Of a stretch of 60,747 bases of DNA, positions 29,770 to 40,691 are shown piece by piece. The position numbers and the translations under genes are program-made. Under the pieces are notes generated by a model. It made no database searches and had not been told where the DNA came from. It saw nothing but the letters and a program-made list of their open reading frames with translations. Numbering within the stretch: position 1 is the first letter of the stretch; every line of letters starts with the position of its first letter. This DNA comes from Pseudomonadota bacterium (GTDB taxonomy: Bacteria; Pseudomonadota; Gammaproteobacteria; Burkholderiales; Rhodocyclaceae), in assembly GCA_008501585.1 (NCBI GenBank), contig QQUN01000044.1, positions 1 to 60,747 of the forward strand. The letters are read 5' to 3'.

Positions 29770-29938
29770 GGCTCAGCGCCTGAGCGTTTTTCGGGCGTGG
29801 CCGAGCGGCGCCCCAAAGGCGGCCTGATCCAGGCGCAAAGCACAGCCATAGCTCGGGCTATGGCGCGCATTTGCAACGACGAGCGGGTCGTCTTTGGGGG
29901 GATGAGCGGGCATGAAAGAAAGACGCTCAGGCGCTCAG
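29770..29938. repeat. 169-bp imperfect inverted-repeat element, copy A
   Basis: Same length as copy B at 39237-39405, about 87% identical by hand count, no gaps, and identical over the first 38 nt. The ends are inverted repeats (left CTCAGCGCCTGAGCGTTTTTC, right in reverse CTGAGCGCCTGAGCGTCTTTC). Inner arms share CCCCAAAG in inverted order. The centre is the hairpin CCATAGC-TCGG-GCTATGG, so the unit can fold end to end. The left end (GCTCAG-CGC-CTGAGC-GTTTTT) resembles a plus-strand terminator. The right end carries the stop codon of the FHA gene. The remaining gap (29643-29769) shows nothing recognisable. Confidence 0.85.
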
Positions 29939-30732
29939 GCGTCGCTGCGCAGGAAAAACTCCATTTTCACCCCGGCGATCTCGATGATGTCGTGATCACC
30001 CAGGTGGTGTGCCTGCGCGCCGAGCGGGTTGCCATTGACCACCGGAAAGCTCGAGCCTTCCACATGGGTGATGAAATAACCATGCGGCCGGCGCGTGATG
30101 ACAGCCACCTGCACGCCCGGCTTGCCGAGCGTGGTCAGGGATTTCTTCAGTTCCAGTTCCCGCCCGACGTTCGGCCCCGACAACACCTGGATCATGCCCG
30201 CACCGCCCTCGCTGGCCGGCGGCGCAGAGGGCTTGGCGGCCTGCGGCTTGGCCCCCGCAGCGGCGCCCGCCCGATCGAGAATCTGCGTCGCCTCGGCATC
30301 GATGGCTTCGAGCGCGTCATCCGCCCCGACGACCGTGTCCGTGGCCGCCACTTCAGGCACGGCAACATCCACTTCCGGCTCAGCCATGACCGGCTTGAGC
30401 GCGGCGGTATCGACGAAATCGGTGAGCGGGCCGGAAGCGGCCACCGGATCGACCACGAACTTGATCCGGTACTTGCCCAGCTCGACCACGTCGTTGTTCT
30501 GCAGTGCGCACTTCTTGACCGGCTGGCCGTTCACATAGGTGCCATTGGTGCTGTTGCGGTCTTCGAGAAAGGCGTCGTCAAGGATGGCGGTGATCACCGC
30601 GTGCTCGCCGCTGATCGCCAGATTGTCGATCTGGATATCGTTGTGCGGCTTGCGCCCGATGGTCGTCCGCTCCTTGGTCAGCGGAATTTCCTTGAGCACC
30701 AGCCCGTCCATGCTGAGGATCAGTTTCGGCAT
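29935..30732 (-). CDS. Protein with two FHA domains
   Basis: 265 residues. A classical FHA domain at ~22-95 (TIGRKPHNDIQIDN, SGEHAV, EDRNSTNGTYVNG), an Ala/Pro-rich linker (~105-180), and a second, more divergent FHA-like domain (~185-262, lacking the SxxH/NG pair in full). FHA domains bind phosphothreonine peptides. With the PP2C phosphatase 32 nt upstream it suggests Ser/Thr phospho-signalling. The stop codon lies inside repeat copy A. Confidence 0.88.
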   Translation of the reverse strand: MPKLILSMDGLVLKEIPLTKERTTIGRKPHNDIQIDNLAISGEHAVITAILDDAFLEDRNSTNGTYVNGQPVKKCALQNNDVVELGKYRIKFVVDPVAASGPLTDFVDTAALKPVMAEPEVDVAVPEVAATDTVVGADDALEAIDAEATQILDRAGAAAGAKPQAAKPSAPPASEGGAGMIQVLSGPNVGRELELKKSLTTLGKPGVQVAVITRRPHGYFITHVEGSSFPVVNGNPLGAQAHHLGDHDIIEIAGVKMEFFLRSDA

Positions 30733-30764
30733 CGTATTGTCCGTCCACTCCCGGGAGGCCCCGG

Positions 30765-31541
30765 TTACGTCCTGCGGGCCGGAAACGGCTGCAGCACCTT
30801 GATCAAAACCACGGTGATGTTGTCACGACCGCCCCGGTCATTGGCAAGCTGGATCAGATGATCTGCCGCCAGCACCAGATTAGCGGACAAGGTTTCGCAC
30901 ACCAATGCGATGTCGGCATCCTCGAGCATGTCCGTCAGGCCGTCGGAGCACATCAGGTAGACATCGCCCGGCCGGACCTCATGCAACGCCACATCGGGCA
31001 CCACCGCGGGCTCGACACCCAGCGCCCGCGTGAGCAGGCTGCGCCCGGGGGCCACCCGCGCCGCATCTGCGCTCATCATGCCGCCATCGACCTGCTCCTG
31101 CAACAAGGAATGGTCGCGCGTCAGCTGCACGAGTTCGTCGGGGCGGTAGCGGTACATTCGCGAATCGCCGACATGCGATACCAGCAAGGTGTTGTCATGG
31201 AAGCGCGACGCCACCACGGTCGAGCCCATGCCGTGCAGCTCGCGGTCCTTGCGGGCGGCCGCGATCACCTCGGTGTTGGCCCGCGACGTGGCCTGGCGCA
31301 GCTCGGCCAGCATCTGCGAGACGGTCGTCGCCTCGCTCGCGCGAAGACTCTCCGCCAGGCTCTCGACCACCAGCCGCGACGCCACATCGCCGCCCTGGTA
31401 GCCGCCCATGCCATCGGCGAGCACCGCCCAGCGCGACACATCGTCAAAGAGGCAAGCGTCTTCGTTGCGCTGACGCAACCGGCCCGTATCGGTCCGCGAC
31501 GCCATCAGCAATGCCGCCGTCTCCTGCTTCAGGGAATCCAT
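30765..31541 (-). CDS. PP2C-family protein serine/threonine phosphatase
   Basis: 258 residues from the ATG at 31541. The GTG at 31547 is better spaced from GGAGAG and may be the true start. Motifs: RTDTGRLRQRNEDA, VLADGMGGYQGGDVAS, GSTVV, SHVGDSRMYRYR, TRDHSL, DVYLMCSDGLTDML and RGGRDNITVVLIK, the metal-binding Asp residues of bacterial PP2C (Stp/PrpC). It dephosphorylates Ser/Thr residues in the cytoplasm. No cognate kinase is encoded in the window. Confidence 0.92.
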   Translation of the reverse strand: MDSLKQETAALLMASRTDTGRLRQRNEDACLFDDVSRWAVLADGMGGYQGGDVASRLVVESLAESLRASEATTVSQMLAELRQATSRANTEVIAAARKDRELHGMGSTVVASRFHDNTLLVSHVGDSRMYRYRPDELVQLTRDHSLLQEQVDGGMMSADAARVAPGRSLLTRALGVEPAVVPDVALHEVRPGDVYLMCSDGLTDMLEDADIALVCETLSANLVLAADHLIQLANDRGGRDNITVVLIKVLQPFPARRT

Positions 31542-31750
31542 CAACACACCATGCTCTCCGGGCAGCCCGCTTGCCGCCCCTGCCACCTGCCATATCCCGG
31601 TTATCGTCCGCTCGGCGCGGCGACACCCAAATTACGGCACCTGGCCGCAAGACTTCACCGTCACCGAAAAGAGACGGCCACACATTCTCACACAACCGCC
31701 CCGCCTTTCGCGCCAAAAAATATAACGAAAGTCAGAGAACCAACAGGCCC

Positions 31751-31781
31751 GCAAAAAGAAAAACGCCGGCTTGCGCCGGCG
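31751..31781 (-). terminator. Rho-independent terminator of sucCD
   Basis: 7-bp stem CGCCGGC / GCCGGCG with loop TTGC at 31764-31781; on the minus strand it is followed by TTTTTCTTTTTG. 23 nt after the sucD stop. Confidence 0.9.
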
Positions 31782-31804
31782 CTTTTCATCCGAGTGGCGG
31801 ATGC

Positions 31805-32698
31805 TCAGAGCTTGGCTTTGAGCAGCTTGGCCATTTCGGACGGGTTGCGGGTCACGGTGAAGCCGCACTCTTCCATGATGGCGAGTTTGGCATCGGCGGT
31901 ATCCTCGCCGCCCGAGATCAGCGCACCGGCGTGGCCCATGCGCTTGCCTGCCGGGGCAGTGACACCGGCGATGAAGCCAACCACCGGCTTCTTCATGTTG
32001 TCCTTGCACCAGCGCGCGGCTTCGGCTTCGTCCGGACCGCCGATCTCGCCGATCATGATGACCGCATCGGTGTCGGGATCGTCATTGAACATGCGCATCA
32101 CGTCGATGTGCTTGAGGCCGTTGATGGGGTCGCCACCAATGCCGACAGCGGACGACTGGCCCAGGCCGATTTCGGTCAGCTGTGCCACGGCTTCGTAAGT
32201 CAGCGTGCCGGAACGGGACACCACGCCGATACGGCCCTTGCGGTGGATGTGACCCGGCATGATGCCGATCTTGATTTCGTCCGGCGTGATCAGGCCCGGG
32301 CAGTTGGGGCCGAGCAGCAGCGTTTCCTTGCCGCCGGCTTCGACCTTCTGGCGCATCTTGTTGCGCACGGCCAGCATGTCACGGACCGGGATGCCTTCGG
32401 TGATGCAGATGGCCAGATCGATGTCGGCCTCGCAGGCTTCCCAGATCGCGGCAGCGGCGCCCGCGGGCGGCACATAGATGACCGACACGGTGGCACCGGT
32501 CTCGGCGGCGGCTTCTTTCACCGACGCATAGATGGGCACACCGAAGATGGCCTCACCCGCTTTCTTGGGATTCACACCGGCGACGAAGCAGTTCTTGCCG
32601 TTCGCGTACTCGATGCACTTCTCGGTGTGGAACTGACCGGTCTTGCCCGTGATGCCCTGGGTGATGACCTTGGTGTCTTTGTTGATCAGGATAGACAT
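31805..32698 (-). CDS. sucD: SucD, succinyl-CoA ligase alpha subunit
   Basis: 297 residues. CoA-binding N-terminal fold ([14 protein letters not shown]), [10 protein letters not shown], and the phospho-His region [17 protein letters not shown]. With SucC it makes succinate, CoA and ATP/GTP in the citric acid cycle. GGAGAG precedes the ATG. 12-nt gap from sucC, terminator after. Confidence 0.97.
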   Translation of the reverse strand: MSILINKDTKVITQGITGKTGQFHTEKCIEYANGKNCFVAGVNPKKAGEAIFGVPIYASVKEAAAETGATVSVIYVPPAGAAAAIWEACEADIDLAICITEGIPVRDMLAVRNKMRQKVEAGGKETLLLGPNCPGLITPDEIKIGIMPGHIHRKGRIGVVSRSGTLTYEAVAQLTEIGLGQSSAVGIGGDPINGLKHIDVMRMFNDDPDTDAVIMIGEIGGPDEAEAARWCKDNMKKPVVGFIAGVTAPAGKRMGHAGALISGGEDTADAKLAIMEECGFTVTRNPSEMAKLLKAKL

Positions 32699-32710
32699 TC
32701 GAAACTCTCC

Positions 32711-33871
32711 TTACTTGACCGCTTCGACGACCTTGGTCGCGGCTTCGGCCATGCTGTCGGCGGAAATGATGGGCAAACCGGACTCGGCGAGAATCTTCTT
32801 GCCGATGTCTTCGTTGGTTCCCTTCATGCGCACCACCAGCGGTACGGAGAGATTGACTTCCTTGGCTGCCGCGACCACGCCGGTAGCGATGGTGTCGCAG
32901 CGCATGATGCCGCCAAAGATGTTCACCAGGATGCCCTTCACCTTGGGGTTCTTGAGCATGATCTTGAAGGCTTCGGTCACCTTCTCGGTGGTGGCGCCAC
33001 CGCCCACGTCCAGGAAGTTGGCCGGCTCGGCGCCGAACAGCTTGATGGTATCCATGGTCGCCATGGCCAGGCCGGCACCGTTGACCAGGCAGCCGATGTT
33101 GCCATCGAGGCTGATGTAGGCCAGGTCGTACTTGGAGGCTTCGATTTCGTCAGCGTCTTCTTCGTCCAGGTCGCGGTACTCGACGATCTCGGGATGACGG
33201 TACAGCGCGTTGGAGTCGAAGTTGAACTTGGCGTCCAGCGCCTTGATGTTGCCGTTGCCTTCCAGGATCAGCGGGTTGATTTCCGCCAGCGAGGCATCGG
33301 TTTCCATGTAGCAGGTGTAGAGCTTCTTGAGCGCATCGACACACTTGTCGATGGAACCGGCAGGCACGCCGATACCCTGGGCCAGCTCGGTCGCCTGCGC
33401 ATCGGTCAGGCCGACGAGCGGGTCGACGAAGACCTTGATGATCTTCTCCGGCGTCTTGGCAGCCACTTCCTCGATGTCCATTCCGCCTTCGGACGAGGCC
33501 ATCATGGCAATCTTCTGGGTCGCGCGATCGGTCAGCGCAGCCACGTAGTATTCTTTCTGGATGTCAGCGCCTTCTTCGATCAGCAGACGGCGAACCTTCT
33601 GGCCGGCCGCACCCGTCTGATGGGTCACCAGCTGCATGCCCAGGATCTGCCCTGCCAGCGCCTTCACCTCGTCGATCGATTTACCCAGCTTCACGCCGCC
33701 GCCCTTGCCGCGACCACCCGCGTGAATCTGCGCCTTGACCACCCAGATCGGTCCGCCCAGCTCTTCGGCCGCTTTGACCGCCTCGTCCACCGAGAAGCAC
33801 GGAATGCCACGCGGGGTGACGACGCCATACTTTCTCAGCAGCTCTTTTGCCTGATACTCATGAATCTTCAT
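32711..33871 (-). CDS. sucC: SucC, succinyl-CoA ligase beta subunit
   Basis: 386 residues from the ATG at 33871 ([22 protein letters not shown] 6 nt upstream). ATP-grasp domain ([19 protein letters not shown]) and C-terminal [26 protein letters not shown] and GIMRCD. First gene of sucCD, not linked to sucAB here. Confidence 0.97.
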   Translation of the reverse strand: MKIHEYQAKELLRKYGVVTPRGIPCFSVDEAVKAAEELGGPIWVVKAQIHAGGRGKGGGVKLGKSIDEVKALAGQILGMQLVTHQTGAAGQKVRRLLIEEGADIQKEYYVAALTDRATQKIAMMASSEGGMDIEEVAAKTPEKIIKVFVDPLVGLTDAQATELAQGIGVPAGSIDKCVDALKKLYTCYMETDASLAEINPLILEGNGNIKALDAKFNFDSNALYRHPEIVEYRDLDEEDADEIEASKYDLAYISLDGNIGCLVNGAGLAMATMDTIKLFGAEPANFLDVGGGATTEKVTEAFKIMLKNPKVKGILVNIFGGIMRCDTIATGVVAAAKEVNLSVPLVVRMKGTNEDIGKKILAESGLPIISADSMAEAATKVVEAVK

Positions 33872-34066
33872 GGTTGCCCTTCGATGGAAGCCGCGTCTCC
33901 ACAAAGAGAACACGGACATTTAGGTTGAACGGGTCAATTCGGGGCCACACCCCACGACAGCTGCCGATCTCCCTCGTCCGGCAGACACCGCTGCAGCGGC
34001 GGCAAGCGCCGATGCGTTCGACACATTCGCAAGGCGCATTGAGTTACGCAAGGCGAAAGCCCCGTA

Positions 34067-34072
34067 ATTATA
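34067..34072 (-). promoter_or_regulatory. -10 candidate for sucCD
   Basis: Perfect minus-strand TATAAT in the 263-nt gap upstream of sucC, predicting a ~190-nt leader. No matching -35 was found, so assignment is tentative. Nothing else is recognised in 33872-34134. Confidence 0.35.
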
Positions 34073-34134
34073 ACTGAATTCCCGTCGCCCGCGACCCTTC
34101 TGCGTGCAGTGCAGCACGAAGCCGCCACACAGAC

Positions 34135-34716
34135 TCAGGCCTCGCCATCGTCAGCCTCGCCCGACGCCCGCCCGGGCGCACGGTACCAGGCCGGATAGTA
34201 CTGCCGCACGGTATCGCCATCGGTCGCCAGGGCATGGCAGCGGTCGAGCTGGAAGGGCTTCTCGGCCGAGTCGGCATTGTCTTTCATGAAGGTCGCAAAG
34301 GTCTGCACCGCCGCGGTCGGCAGGCTCAGCAGGAGCTCCGAGATATGGCTACAGCCCTCGATGCCGAAAAACCGGGCCCGCACCGCATCGCGAAACCCCT
34401 TCATCAGATTCATCCCGACCAACGCGCCGTAGGCCGGCGCGATCCGCTCGCAACTGCCTGGATAAGGCACCCATTCCGACTCGGCGCGCGCATCCAGAAT
34501 GGTGCACGCCCGATCGATCAGCACCGACACTCGCATCCGGTGCACCGGATCCCCCTTTTTGCGCACCCCGGCGGCAAGGGGGTAGTCGATGTCCTTGACG
34601 TCGACCAGCGTCGCCTCAAGCTCGACCAAGCCGTCATCCCGGAAATAGCCCTCGATTTCGATGCGCCTCACCTGGGCGCGCTGGCGGCCGACGCCGCCGG
34701 AAAGTTTGGCGTTCAT
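34135..34716 (-). CDS. DUF2889 family protein
   Basis: 193 residues, soluble. RRIEIEGYFRDDGLVELEATLVD at the N-terminus, HRMRVSVLIDRACTILDARAESEWVPYPG and FFGIEGCSHISELLL match my memory of the uncharacterised DUF2889 family. Function unknown. Divergent from the fimV-like gene, with a 199-nt gap holding a -10-like TACAAT at 34855-34860. Confidence 0.75.
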   Translation of the reverse strand: MNAKLSGGVGRQRAQVRRIEIEGYFRDDGLVELEATLVDVKDIDYPLAAGVRKKGDPVHRMRVSVLIDRACTILDARAESEWVPYPGSCERIAPAYGALVGMNLMKGFRDAVRARFFGIEGCSHISELLLSLPTAAVQTFATFMKDNADSAEKPFQLDRCHALATDGDTVRQYYPAWYRAPGRASGEADDGEA

Positions 34717-34915
34717 AAAACGTACGCACTCGTATGGAACACCGGACCATCATACCGCGACTCGCCGCACGCCAGCGCCTACGTCGACAAAAGCCGATGT
34801 GTGCATTTTTGTGCACGAAGCCATGACAAAAGGCCACAACGCCGACAACTTCATTACAATGTGCTTCAAATAATTTCGCGATCACCCGAATTCATAAGGC
34901 TTTTCTGATTGAACG

Positions 34916-37213
34916 ATGAAGTTGTCGCCTGTTAAGTCCCTGCTGCTGCATTGCATTCTGGCGTTCAGCGCCAGCGCAACGCACGCCATCGGCTTTGGCG
35001 ACATCCTCAGTCAATCCGCCATCGGCGCCCCCTTTCGCGCAGAGATCCGCCTGCACGGCATCAAGGCCAACGAAGGCGCCGACTGTCTGCGCGTCGTACC
35101 CGGCGACTCGGCCGACGGCATCCCCGCGCTGCGCAATGCGCAAGTCACCATCGGTTTGCGAAATGGCGTGCCTGTGGCCGTGGTTTCCCGCCCGCAGGCG
35201 GTTCACGACCCCATCCTCCGCCTGACCGTCGAAGAAACCTGCAGCGCCCGCTTCAAGCGCACCTACACCCTGCTCCTTCCCTCGCCGGTCAGCGCACTGA
35301 CACTGCCGGCCACCGTGGCGCCCACCCCCCGGCCAGCCGCAGCCCCCGCGCCGGCCCAGCCCCCTGCAACGCCGCTGGCAGCAAGCGACCTGGGTCGGGC
35401 ATGGACACTGCCCGAAGGCGCCTCGATCAACCAACTCGCGCGCCAGCTCTACCCCTCGAGTCGCAAGGATCGCATCGGCTTCATTCGCGCCACCCGCGCC
35501 CTCAACCGCGCCGATCGCAGCATCCGCTCCTCCCGACAAACCCTGGCCGCCGGCACCACGCTCGTGCTGCCCGACCGCGACGCGATCGTCGCCGCCCACC
35601 CGGCACCGGAAGCGCCCCCCGCACCGAAGGCAAGCACGCCCCCGCCACCACCGGCCGCAGCCGCGCCAATGCCGGAGCCGGCTGCGCCCCCGCCGCCGCT
35701 CCCTGCCGCCCCGCCCCCTGTGCCGGACACCCCTGCGCCGCCCTCGGGCGACCGCCTCAGCCTGTCGGGTGACAGCGCGGGCCTCGATGGCTTCAAGCTG
35801 TCGCATCAACTGGGCGACCCCGGCCTGGTCGACCGCACCACAGACACGGAACGCGAGCTGCTGCGCCGGGAACAACGCCTGATCATGGCGCTGGATCAAC
35901 ACATTACCGCCCGCCTTGAACTCACCGACCGCATCGAGCGTATCGAAGCACTCCAGCGAGCGCTGGCAGCGGAAATGGCGCAACAGGGCACTGGCGCCAC
36001 GCAACCGCCGGCCGCCACCCCGCCCGCGGCTGCGCCCGCCTCGCCACCGCCCGTGCCCGCCGCCGCCCCTGTGCCGACAGACACCTCTGCCGCGCCCGGG
36101 TGGCAAGGCCTCCAGTCATGGTTGCCGGCCATATTCGCCGGCGTGCTCGCCCTTGCGCTCGCCGCGTGGCTGGTCCGCCGCCGGCGCCCGCAGGCCAGCG
36201 ACGGTCTGGATATCGAAAGCCTCGACACCGAAACACCGGGCGACACGCTGGCCCCCGATCCGGACGGCCCACCTCCCGCCCAAGGGCGAGGCAGCTTCGA
36301 TTTTTCTCCGATCGAATGGGACGGATCATCCCCGGCCGAGCTCCACGAAAGCATCGCCCCCATCACCATCGAAGAAGCCGACCTCTCGGCCGAGCACGAA
36401 TCCGCCGTCGAGCTGGCCGATATCATGATGTCCTTCGGCCGCATCCAGGGCGCGGCCGAAACGCTGGCCGAGTTCATCCGCAGTAACCCCAAGCAAGCCG
36501 TCGCTCCCTGGCTGAAGCTGCTTGAGGTCTATCGCGCGGCCGACATGCGCGAGGACTTCGAAGTCATCACCCGGCAGCTCAACAAGACCTTCAACGTCAA
36601 GATTGTCGACTGGGACGACTTCGACACGGCGCGCCAGACCACCGAAACGGTCGAGCAGATGCCGCATATCGTCAAGATGCTCACCGACACCTGGATGAGT
36701 GCCGACTGCCAGGCCTATATCCAGCGCCTGCTGCGCGACAACCGCGATGGCGCCCGACAGGGCTTTCCGATTGCCGTGGTCGACGACCTGCTGATGCTCA
36801 TGGCCGTGCTCGAAGACCAGCTCGGCCCCTACACCGGCAGCGTTGACATTCCGCCGCCGGCCGCCGTCGTTCCCGAGCGCCCCGCGCCGGCAGAAGCCGA
36901 GGCAGCACCGCCGGAAGAGCCGCCCATCGACTTCAGCGCGCCGCTCGACACCGACACTGCCGAGCCGATCTTCGATTTCGACGACACCGACATCCCGCCG
37001 TCGCTATCGGAAACCACGCTGCCCGATCTCGACTTCCATCTTGAATCGGGCGACACGCCGCCGCCCGAGGACATGGCCGAACCGGAAGCCGACACCCCGG
37101 CGCCCACCCACACGCCACCGACCAAACCGGCCGGTCTCGACGGCGACGGCGACGACGACGGCTTTACCGCCACCGAACTGCTCGGCGGCTTCAACCGCAA
37201 ACGCGACAACTGA
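34916..37213 (+). CDS. fimV: FimV-like polar hub/type IV pilus assembly protein
   Basis: 765 residues. Signal peptide, the FimV N-terminal domain (GFGDILSQSAIGAPFRAEI), a LysM-like region (TLPEGASINQLARQLYPSS ~165), Pro/Ala-rich linkers, a coiled coil (~300-345), one membrane helix (SWLPAIFAGVLALALAAWLV ~400), an acidic cytoplasmic part with a TPR-like segment (VELADIMMSFGRIQGAAETLAEFI), and the C-terminal motif DGFTATELLGGFN of the FimV C-terminal domain. Expected to organise pilus machinery at the cell pole. Confidence 0.88.
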   Translation: MKLSPVKSLLLHCILAFSASATHAIGFGDILSQSAIGAPFRAEIRLHGIKANEGADCLRVVPGDSADGIPALRNAQVTIGLRNGVPVAVVSRPQAVHDPILRLTVEETCSARFKRTYTLLLPSPVSALTLPATVAPTPRPAAAPAPAQPPATPLAASDLGRAWTLPEGASINQLARQLYPSSRKDRIGFIRATRALNRADRSIRSSRQTLAAGTTLVLPDRDAIVAAHPAPEAPPAPKASTPPPPPAAAAPMPEPAAPPPPLPAAPPPVPDTPAPPSGDRLSLSGDSAGLDGFKLSHQLGDPGLVDRTTDTERELLRREQRLIMALDQHITARLELTDRIERIEALQRALAAEMAQQGTGATQPPAATPPAAAPASPPPVPAAAPVPTDTSAAPGWQGLQSWLPAIFAGVLALALAAWLVRRRRPQASDGLDIESLDTETPGDTLAPDPDGPPPAQGRGSFDFSPIEWDGSSPAELHESIAPITIEEADLSAEHESAVELADIMMSFGRIQGAAETLAEFIRSNPKQAVAPWLKLLEVYRAADMREDFEVITRQLNKTFNVKIVDWDDFDTARQTTETVEQMPHIVKMLTDTWMSADCQAYIQRLLRDNRDGARQGFPIAVVDDLLMLMAVLEDQLGPYTGSVDIPPPAAVVPERPAPAEAEAAPPEEPPIDFSAPLDTDTAEPIFDFDDTDIPPSLSETTLPDLDFHLESGDTPPPEDMAEPEADTPAPTHTPPTKPAGLDGDGDDDGFTATELLGGFNRKRDN

Positions 37214-37250
37214 TCCTGCGGCGCCGCCGCTCACCAGGCCGAGCGCCAGC

Positions 37251-37997
37251 TCAGACCGGGTTATCCACATCCACAAACGGACACTCCAGGCCGAACTGTC
37301 TGGCCAGATGCTCGCCCAGCGCCTGCACCCCGTAGCGCTCGGTGGCATGATGCCCTGCGGCGATGTAAGGCACACCGGATTCGCGCGCCAGATGCACGGT
37401 CGGCTCGGAGATTTCACCGGAGACGAACACATCGCAACCGGCGGCGATCGCCGACTCGAACATCGACTGGGCCGCACCGGTGCACCACGCCACCCGGCGC
37501 ACCGGGCGCGCGCCATCGCCAACCCGCATGGCCTCGCGTCCGAGCACCGAGCCAAGCTGCTCCGCCATCTCGTCCGCACTCATCACCTGCGTCACCTCAC
37601 CGATCAGCCCCAGCGACTGCTCACCGAAACTGCCCGTCGTCGTCCAGCCCATGCGTCGCGCCAGCTGCGCGTTATTGCCCAGCTCAGGGTGCGCATCCAG
37701 CGGCAGGTGGTAGGCAAGCAGGCTGATATCGTGGGCCAGCAAGGTGCCCAGCCGGCGTTTGCGCAAGCCCACCACGCGCGCATCCTCGCCGCGCCAGAAG
37801 TACCCGTGGTGCACCAGCACCGCGTCAGCGTCCTGCGCCACGGCGGCATCGAGCAGAGCCTGACTGGCGGTGACGCCGCAGACGATGCGCCCCACCTCCG
37901 GCCTTCCTTCCACTTGCAATCCGTTTGGGCAATAATCCTTCATTGCCGCCACATTGAGCAGCGTATCGAGATAGCGCTGCAGCTCACCCAGTTGCAT
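37251..37997 (-). CDS. Nif3-like dinuclear metal centre protein (YbgI family)
   Basis: 248 residues. DYCPNGLQVEG, LVHHGYFWRGED (metal-binding His pair), AYHLPLDAHPELGNNAQLA and GHHATERYGVQAL. Hexameric toroid with a dinuclear metal site; exact reaction uncertain in the family. Convergent with fimV, divergent from the protease gene. Confidence 0.92.
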   Translation of the reverse strand: MQLGELQRYLDTLLNVAAMKDYCPNGLQVEGRPEVGRIVCGVTASQALLDAAVAQDADAVLVHHGYFWRGEDARVVGLRKRRLGTLLAHDISLLAYHLPLDAHPELGNNAQLARRMGWTTTGSFGEQSLGLIGEVTQVMSADEMAEQLGSVLGREAMRVGDGARPVRRVAWCTGAAQSMFESAIAAGCDVFVSGEISEPTVHLARESGVPYIAAGHHATERYGVQALGEHLARQFGLECPFVDVDNPV

Positions 37998-38047
37998 ATG
38001 AACACACTCCTTTCGCTCGGTCGGCAGGCCATCGTGATGCGCCGACC

Positions 38048-39223
<1,176 letters not shown>

Positions 39224-39236
39224 GCGAGAGCGCCAC

Positions 39237-39405
39237 GGCTCAGCGCCTGAGCGTTTTTCGGGCGTGGCCGAGCGACACCCCAAAGACAGCCTGATCGAGG
39301 CGCAACGCACAGTCATAGCTCGGGCGATGGCGAGCATTTTCAAGGACGCGCTGCTCGCCTTTGGGGGGGCGAGCGGGCGTGAACGAAACACGCTCAGGCT
39401 CTCAG
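39237..39405. repeat. 169-bp imperfect inverted-repeat element, copy B
   Basis: Same element as copy A (29770-29938). The left end GGCTCAGCGCCTGAGCGTTTTT is identical and would act as a hairpin/T-run terminator for the protease gene. The right end CTCAGGCTCTCAG contains the tatC stop codon. The central hairpin is TCATAGC-TCGG-GCGATGG, less perfect than in copy A. No transposase, no obvious target duplication. Confidence 0.85.
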
Positions 39406-40169
39406 CTGCGGGGGACCTCGCTGCCCGCCGCGTCGGCGGCGGCATCGCCGCTCGATGGCGCGACGAAACGGGCGCAGACGATCCCCAGTTCGTAGAGCAG
39501 CCACATCGGCACGGCGAGCATGAACTGCGAGATGACGTCCGGCGGTGTCACCACCGCGGCGATGACGAAGGCGCCGACGATCACGTAGGGGCGGGCCTCT
39601 TTCAGCTTGGCCTGGTTCACCACCCCGAACTTGGCCAGCAGTACCACGGCCACCGGCACCTCGAAGGTCAGACCGAAGGCCATGAACAGCGTCATCACGA
39701 AGGACAGGTACTGCTCGATGTCCGGCGCCGGCGTGATGCTCTTGGGCGCAAACTCGTTGATGAAGGCAAACACCATCTTGAAGACGAAGAAGTAGCAGAA
39801 CGCCATCCCCGCCAGAAACAGCAGCGTGCTGGCCACCACCAGCGGCACGGCCAGGCGCTTTTCGTGCGCGTAGAGCCCGGGAGCAATGAACGCCCAGGTC
39901 TGGTACAGCACCACCGGCAGCGCACAGACGAAGGCCACCATCAGCGTCACCTTGACCGGCACGAAGAACGGCGTCACCACACCGGTGGCGATCATGCGCG
40001 TGCCTTCGGGCAGCGACTGCATCATCGGCAGGGCCAGCATGTCGTAGATCTGCCCTGCCCACGGCATCAGGCAGAAAAACACCAGCAATACGGCACCGAC
40101 GGCGCGCAACAGACGGTCGCGCAGCTCGATCAGGTGAGCAACAAAGGTTTCCTGGCTGGACTCGCTCAC
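39402..40169 (-). CDS. tatC: TatC, twin-arginine translocase receptor subunit
   Basis: 255 residues from a GTG start overlapping the tatB stop (GTGA). Six membrane helices; FVAHLIELRDRLLRAVG at the N-terminus and FGLTFEVPV are typical. Binds twin-arginine signal peptides. Its stop codon is inside repeat copy B. The C-terminal ~25 residues after the last helix are Ala/Asp-rich. Confidence 0.97.
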   Translation of the reverse strand: MSESSQETFVAHLIELRDRLLRAVGAVLLVFFCLMPWAGQIYDMLALPMMQSLPEGTRMIATGVVTPFFVPVKVTLMVAFVCALPVVLYQTWAFIAPGLYAHEKRLAVPLVVASTLLFLAGMAFCYFFVFKMVFAFINEFAPKSITPAPDIEQYLSFVMTLFMAFGLTFEVPVAVVLLAKFGVVNQAKLKEARPYVIVGAFVIAAVVTPPDVISQFMLAVPMWLLYELGIVCARFVAPSSGDAAADAAGSEVPRS

Positions 40170-40669
40170 GCCTTCGACTCCTTCTTCGGCGCGGTCGCCG
40201 CCGTGTCGGCATCCAGACCCAGATCCAGCTGGTTATCGTCGCGCGACGCGGCCGCATGACCGGCCGCGATGTCGTCGGCGACGGTCTGCGCGATGGCCCG
40301 CTCGGCGTCCTTCAGGGCGGCCTGCGCTTCATCGAGAGGCGCATCGATACGGGGGTCTTCCGACACGCCGGCCGCGGCGCTGTTGACGGCCTTGGCGGTG
40401 TCGTCGAGGTCGGCCTTGACCGAGGCCGCCTGGGTCCGCAGACCGTTCTCCAGGTCACGCGCCGAGTCGGTCATTTCTTTCTGCAGCTTCTTGAGGTCTT
40501 CGAGGTGCATTTCGCGCTGGATGTCGGACTTCACGTCGCCCACGTAGCGCTGCAGACGCCCGAGCATGTGGCCGACCGTGCGCGCCACCTTGGGCAGGCG
40601 CTCGGGACCGATCACCACCAGGCCGACGATGGCGATGATCATGAGTTCGGTGAAACCGATATCGAACAT
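40166..40669 (-). CDS. tatB: TatB, twin-arginine translocase subunit
   Basis: 167 residues. N-terminal membrane helix with Glu (MFDIGFTELMIIAIVGLVVIGPERLP), amphipathic helix, then a long charged, Ala-rich tail. Forms the receptor complex with TatC, coupled to it by a 4-nt overlap. Confidence 0.96.
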   Translation of the reverse strand: MFDIGFTELMIIAIVGLVVIGPERLPKVARTVGHMLGRLQRYVGDVKSDIQREMHLEDLKKLQKEMTDSARDLENGLRTQAASVKADLDDTAKAVNSAAAGVSEDPRIDAPLDEAQAALKDAERAIAQTVADDIAAGHAAASRDDNQLDLGLDADTAATAPKKESKA

Positions 40670-40691
40670 GGTGTTCCTGCGCAGACGAAAG

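Noticed and set aside
29752-30861. Open frame through repeat copy A whose peptide resembles one through copy B (GSAPERFSGVAER)
   Set aside because: The similarity follows from the DNA repeat; the rest of each frame is antisense to the FHA gene or runs into tatC, so no protein is supported.
31511-33928. 805-codon open frame antisense to sucCD
   Set aside because: Shadow of sucC and sucD; the sense genes have full family signatures, ribosome-binding sites and a terminator.
34801-34860. Sigma-70 promoter for the fimV-like gene (TACAAT)
   Set aside because: No -35 at acceptable spacing, so not listed as a feature.
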